DNA from: Circinella umbellata
Lineage: Eukaryota; Mucoromycota; Mucoromycetes; Mucorales; Lichtheimiaceae
Assembly (NCBI GenBank): GCA_025093555.1
Contig: JAIWNF010000011.1
Location: 496,001 to 560,000, forward strand
Length of the DNA: 64,000 nt
Direction: 5' to 3'
The notes under the pieces are model-generated. The model was not told the origin of the DNA. It saw only the letters and a list, made by a program, of their open reading frames with translations, and searched no databases. A program made the translations under genes and the position numbers. Positions 59,051 to 64,000 of the stretch are shown here, in pieces; positions within the stretch are counted from its first letter, which is position 1, and every line of letters starts with the position of its first letter.

Positions 59051-62000
59051 ATGCAGGCTTCCCAAAGACCACAAGGAGGGAATCCAAATGCTTCCTCAGC
59101 GACACTCGCTGCTCATCAAAGAGCATTGATTCCGTCTACAAGTATTGAATTCCCCACACAGCGACTTTACGCAATGTCGATCTTGATTGCATTGCAAGGT
59201 TTCAAGTTATTTGAAGCTATTACTATCAACTCGGCCCTTCACCCAGAACAGCATACTTATTCATTTTTAAAATGGTTGTTTATTGACTGTTTATATTTGA
59301 TTGCTCTGTGGATTGTACAGATCCCTTGGTTACAATTCACCTTTAATAAAACTATATTCTTTGGTCTAGTATTGTTTCTCCTCGATCTATTAGTTTTTCG
59401 TATTCCACTTGTAAGTTAGATATTGATTATAATAAGAATGTTAAATAATGATTATAAAGTTAACAAATGCTAAAATTACTATTCATTTATTAATTGGGTT
59501 GTTTTACATTTAGGCTGCACTCACTAGCTTTTGGTTCATTGGTTTGTATATTTTTAAGTGGATAAAGGAGAAAGAGACACAATAGGTATAACCTGTATTT
59601 GAGAACGAGAAGAATAACACCGTAATTATCATTATTATTTTATATTTACTAGGGGACGGTTTGGGTCAACAAATTGGCGCATCAAGAGGAAAAATGATTA
59701 GTGTCAAGGACGTTGTTCAAGATTCTTCTCATATCATGGGTCGACATACCGTGCATATTTTACCTTATGGGTTAGTTAAACACTTATGCGTATATATATC
59801 ATCATTTATATACATATTTGACGAGCATTTTTTTTATATATTTATTTATTTCACTGACCTCCATGTTTTTTTCTGTGTTCTTATTCTTACTACTATTAGT
59901 ACTGCCAAATTGAACCCAGATAACGAATTTTATTGCATACCAGGTCATGAAATCGGTACAAAGAACGTATATATACCAGTCGTATTAAATAACACCATTC
60001 CTCGCAAGATCAGTCTTTCACGATATGATTTCGACACAAAAAGTTACAGCGTTTCTGATTATTCTGGAAGAGATATTCAACGTACAACTGAAATAGGATA
60101 TGGACATAAAGGACTAGAGTATTATTTCATTAATGTACGACATCCAGGTGCTTACAAGCTGGAAAATATTATCACCAAAGATGGCAAGGATGTTCGACGT
60201 TACAGCAATCAAGCCTATGTTTTTGTATGTCCTACAGCACAATTCAAACCAATCAAAACAACAGATTATTGTAGTGGTGATAAAGAATCACTTGAACTTC
60301 AAGTTACTGGTGTCGCACCTCTCAAAGTTGAATACAATCGTCATGTCAACAAACGCTTATCATCTCTTAAATTAGATCGTATTCAGCCCGAGAATTTCAT
60401 CTCTCCTTTGACTCGATTAACTGAAGGGTTAGCTAGTGCCGATCAAGCATTCTTCACACCTGGATTTCATCAAAACAATAATTATGATTGGGCTATGACC
60501 GAAAATCTTGCCATGAATATGGATTTATCATTTGGAGAAGCCGGTGACTATGTTTATTATATTACACGTGTCATTGATGGTGCTGGTAACGTAGTAGATA
60601 TTCCTGATCCAGTCAAGAATAGGTTTGTTGTCCATAATCATCCCAAGGTTCAATTCCAATGCTCAGCTACAGAACCTGTCAATCTTCTTATGGGCGATGA
60701 TTCAACGGATTTACCACTCACTTTGGAAGGCTCAAATCCTTGGCAATTGGATTATCAATTCGTTTCTGAAAATAATAATGGTGATCGAGCCATTAAGCAA
60801 CTAACAACAACAATTAGTAATACGCAATCATCATTAAAGGCATATGCTCCTGGTGAATACAAGTTATTGCGTGTTACTGATAAATTCTGTAAAGGTGATA
60901 TTTTGTTCCCATCGACATGTCAAGTCGTCCAACCTTCTCCACCTGCAGTGCAAGTTGATGCAACACCTATTGCTTCCGAATGTGCCGACGATAGTGAAGT
61001 TGGAATGCGTTTCGCTGTTGAATTTGAAGGTACTGTTTATTTGAAATAATTGAACTCCATTTACATGTGTAAATGTACCATGTGAATGCCTCGTAAATTA
61101 TATTAACATTTTTTTGTTATTTGTTTACTTCTTTGGATGGAATCAGGTACACCACCTTATACACTCGAATATCAGGTCGTCAAACATAATGGAAAGCGAA
61201 AATCTGTGGTTGAGAAGAAGAGAGAACGTATTGATCGAGCTCGTTATTTGTTCAGCTATCTTCCTCAATCTAGTGGGTAAGTTATTTAATAAAAAAGAAT
61301 GAAATCAAAAAGAGATTTATGGGATATTTATTGAAACGAATATCTTATAATAATAATTTGTTACTATCGTTTATTTAATAGTGAATATACGTATGAATTC
61401 ACCTCATTGGATGATCGTAACTACAAAAATCGCAAGACAGGTGTACAATCAATCAAACAGATTGTTCATCCTCAGCCTGATGCCAAGTTTACTGGCAAGA
61501 AAAACAAGTTGGATTCAATTCGTACATGTATTGGAGAAGAAATTGACTTGGATGTTACATTAAGCGGAAGTGGACCTTTTGTATTGACTTGGACATTTGC
61601 CAAACAAATGTATACTGATGTTGTGGAAGGTAATAAGCATACTATCAAGGTTCCTCGTTTAGAAAGTCCCGGTCACCATGTTGTCTCACTTGTCAAGGTA
61701 AAAAGAACATCATTTTTACATTATTTTATTTCGATACTTTATGATATGGAGAAGAAACACTCACTCATTCTCCTCAAAAATATAGATTCGTGATGTAAAC
61801 GAGTGTGAAAAGGATTTGGAAGCTCGCGATGTTATTATTGATGTGCGACGTGATAGACCTACTGCTTTCTTCTATACAGGGGATGGAAACGATGCTACAA
61901 TTTTAATTGCTGAAGGAGAATCTGCCAATTTACCTCTACGACTCACCGGTGAAGGACCATGGAAGGTGTCCTACCGTAACATTGACAATGAGAAAAAGAA

Positions 62001-63798
62001 ACCAAAGAGCATTGTACTTCGTGATCCAAATGAACAAATTAAAGTCAAGGAAGTGGGAACCTATGAATTGCTTGATGTAGAGGATATGGTATGTACAGGT
62101 GATGCCTTACCTCCTACTTATTCTGTTCGCTGGATTGATAAACCCCGATTGACCATTGTGGAAGATTTGGTTACAGAACGAGCTGATGGCGTTTATGAAC
62201 GAAGAGCTGTCTGTGAAGGCGTTAATGATGCCGTTGATATACAATTTATTGGTAAGCAACATTACAGACAAAACAATAAAATGTGGATCTATTTGTTTTT
62301 TTTTCTTTTATTTCTCGTTCTTCGTGGTATCTATGTTATGTGTATATGCTAATAATGACATGTACAATTTTAGGCCATGGACCTTACTATTGCTCTTATG
62401 ATCAATCCCGTATCCCTACTGGGCATCGTAGTTCCGTATCCCTTGGTTCTAATGAAATCCGTTCAGGTTTAACCAAGAATTGGATTGGGTTACAGACACA
62501 AGAAAGTGGCAAATACAAGTATACCTTTAACAAGATTGCCGATCAACGGTACTCTGATCCATTCAAATTATCACCTCCTTTAGTTTTGGAACAAATTGTT
62601 CACCCTACTCCCTCTGTAAAATTCCAATCCAAGTCAAGATATGCACGCACAGTATGTGTAGGTGATACATTTAACTCAGATGATATTGGTGCTATTTGGT
62701 TGGAATTGAAGGGTCAAGCACCATTCTCTATCCGACTTGGTTTGAAGCATAAATCAGAACTTTATGGAAAAACAATTCAATTGGATGACATTAATTCAAA
62801 TAAGTTCAAGTTGGAATTGAATGATGAAGTAGCAACACCAGGACATTATGATTTGCAACTTTTGGATGTAAGAGATGGTAATGGATGTTCTGATCAAGCA
62901 AGTGGACCTGATTCTGTATTATCCATTGAAGCACAAGATATTGCTACCATCGTACCTGCTGAATCATGTGCTGAGCATTGTGTTGGCGATACTCTTGAAT
63001 ATAGTTTATCGGGTGTTGGACCTTTTACTATTTGTACGCATAATTTTTTTTTGTTGGTTTGCTGATTTGTTCATGTAAATGAATGAATATAAGTGTCATT
63101 ATAACCGTCGACTTAATTGAATTTTTATTTTATTTTATAGCATATCGATTCAATGATCGTAACGAAAAGATCAAGGCACAAACTTCTAGGCTTACTATGC
63201 TCGCAGATAAACCTGGCAATCTCACTATTGTTTCTGTGGGAGATCAACGAAATAAGTGTCGCTCTTTCCCTAAGGATATGACCAAGATTATTCATGAAAT
63301 TCCATCTTCATTTGTCAGTGGTGGCAAGGAAATTATTGAGAATATTCAAGAAGGTAAAAAAAAAGCAAATCAAATCAAATCAAATCATTTAATCCAACTT
63401 AATTCAATCGATGAATGGGGAACTCTTTCTCAATAATTTCATTTTTTTTGTATCATTTCATAGGTGATATGGTTCAGGCTGTAGTAGACCTTGTTGGTGT
63501 CCCACCTTTTGATTTTGAATGGCAACGAAGTGAAGCTATTTGGGATACTCACAGAAAACGATACTTCAAAGGAAGCGTCATTGAAAGTCATACAGTACAC
63601 AATGTGGAAGGACATCAATATCGCATTAATACATCAACTGAAGGAATCATTGAGGTAAAAAGAAAAATCACACATAGAAAAATTTTCATGACAACGACGG
63701 CATAAATATCAGTGATTAATTCATATTATATTTATTATTATTCTTAGGTTACAAGAATTAAAGATCAATTCTGCCATTACCCACGTCCTCCATTGTGA
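59051..63798 (+). CDS. POM152: POM152-like nuclear pore membrane protein
   Basis: Eleven exons: 59051-59410, 59514-59541, 59653-59770, 59900-61029, 61147-61276, 61382-61697, 61786-62251, 62374-63033, 63141-63353, 63464-63654 and 63748-63798; 1,220 aa (yeast 1,337 aa). The N-terminal 60 residues are polar, followed by hydrophobic segments between about 40 and 130 that anchor the protein in the pore membrane. The rest is lumenal, made of repeated Ig-like beta domains marked by G-x-G-P-F/P-W and P-G-x-Y/H patterns and paired cysteines. The ending I-K-D-Q-F-C-H-Y-P is typical. POM152 forms the lumenal ring of the fungal nuclear pore and is absent from animals. Exon 2 is only 28 nt; its donor GTTTGT was chosen because reading on would give a stop. 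Confidence 0.93.
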
Positions 63799-64000
63799 TA
63801 AAAAAAGAAACTTTATCAATCCCCCAACCATTATTATTATTTTATACACACAAAATATATATACACATATATACTTAGCACACAAACACATACATTCACA
63901 CAACAGTAACAACCATGACAACCCATAACAGCGATAACGAAAAATATATTTAAAAAAAAAGACATTCCAATGTAAATAATAAAAACAAAGTGGCTTCATT
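63799..64000. other. 3' flank of POM152
   Basis: AT-rich with short CA runs. A reverse-strand frame to the window edge is low in complexity and is not called. Confidence 0.4.

Noticed and set aside
1..64000. tRNA, rRNA and CRISPR arrays
   Set aside because: Scanned both strands for tRNA B-box-like GGTTCGAATCC, 5S-like blocks and regularly spaced repeats; none was convincing. A tRNAscan-SE or Infernal run would be decisive.

Overview
The window is nuclear DNA of a filamentous fungus, most likely an early-diverging Mucoromycota (Mucorales-type). It is AT-rich, and genes carry many short introns (about 50-110 nt) with GTAAGT-like donors. Two gene products are fungus-specific: AUR1 inositol phosphorylceramide synthase and the pore membrane protein POM152. 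Transposon relics resemble the Harbinger and Plavaka/CACTA families. Exon boundaries below were read by hand, by keeping the frame open and matching family motifs; no alignment or RNA data were available.

Layout. 1-9 kb: tail of a small membrane protein, a biotin carboxylase/biotin-carrier fusion, ribosome export factor LTV1, and AUR1. 9-14 kb: gene-poor, holding a decayed 2.15-kb inverted-repeat element. 14-29 kb: RER1, a type I metacaspase, a broken DnaJ gene, splicing factor SMU1 (divergent from the DnaJ gene), an unnamed KH/RGG protein, a short-chain dehydrogenase and a small LIM protein. 29.7-32 kb: an NRAMP metal transporter. 32.4-38.5 kb: a nest of transposable elements bounded by about 180-bp terminal inverted repeats, ending 36 bp from the stop codon of the next gene. 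38.5-46.5 kb: a coiled-coil protein, tRNA pseudouridine synthase PUS1, aspartate kinase (divergent from PUS1) and the SUMO E1 subunit AOS1. 49-51 kb: a secreted pepsin-fold protein that appears to have lost its catalytic centre. 51-57 kb: gene-poor, with a decayed coding patch. 57-64 kb: a BSD2-type Nedd4/Rsp5 adaptor divergent from POM152.

The genes are mainly independent housekeeping functions: ribosome assembly, splicing, SUMO, tRNA modification, ER retention, sphingolipid, methionine/threonine synthesis and the nuclear pore. One functional link stands out. The NRAMP transporter and the BSD2-like adaptor belong to families that in yeast are client and trafficking regulator. The most unusual observations are the nested transposon at 32.4-38.5 kb, the pseudo-aspartic protease at 49.1 kb, the internally deleted DnaJ gene at 19 kb and the 10-11 nt internal micro-exons in RER1 and the NRAMP gene.
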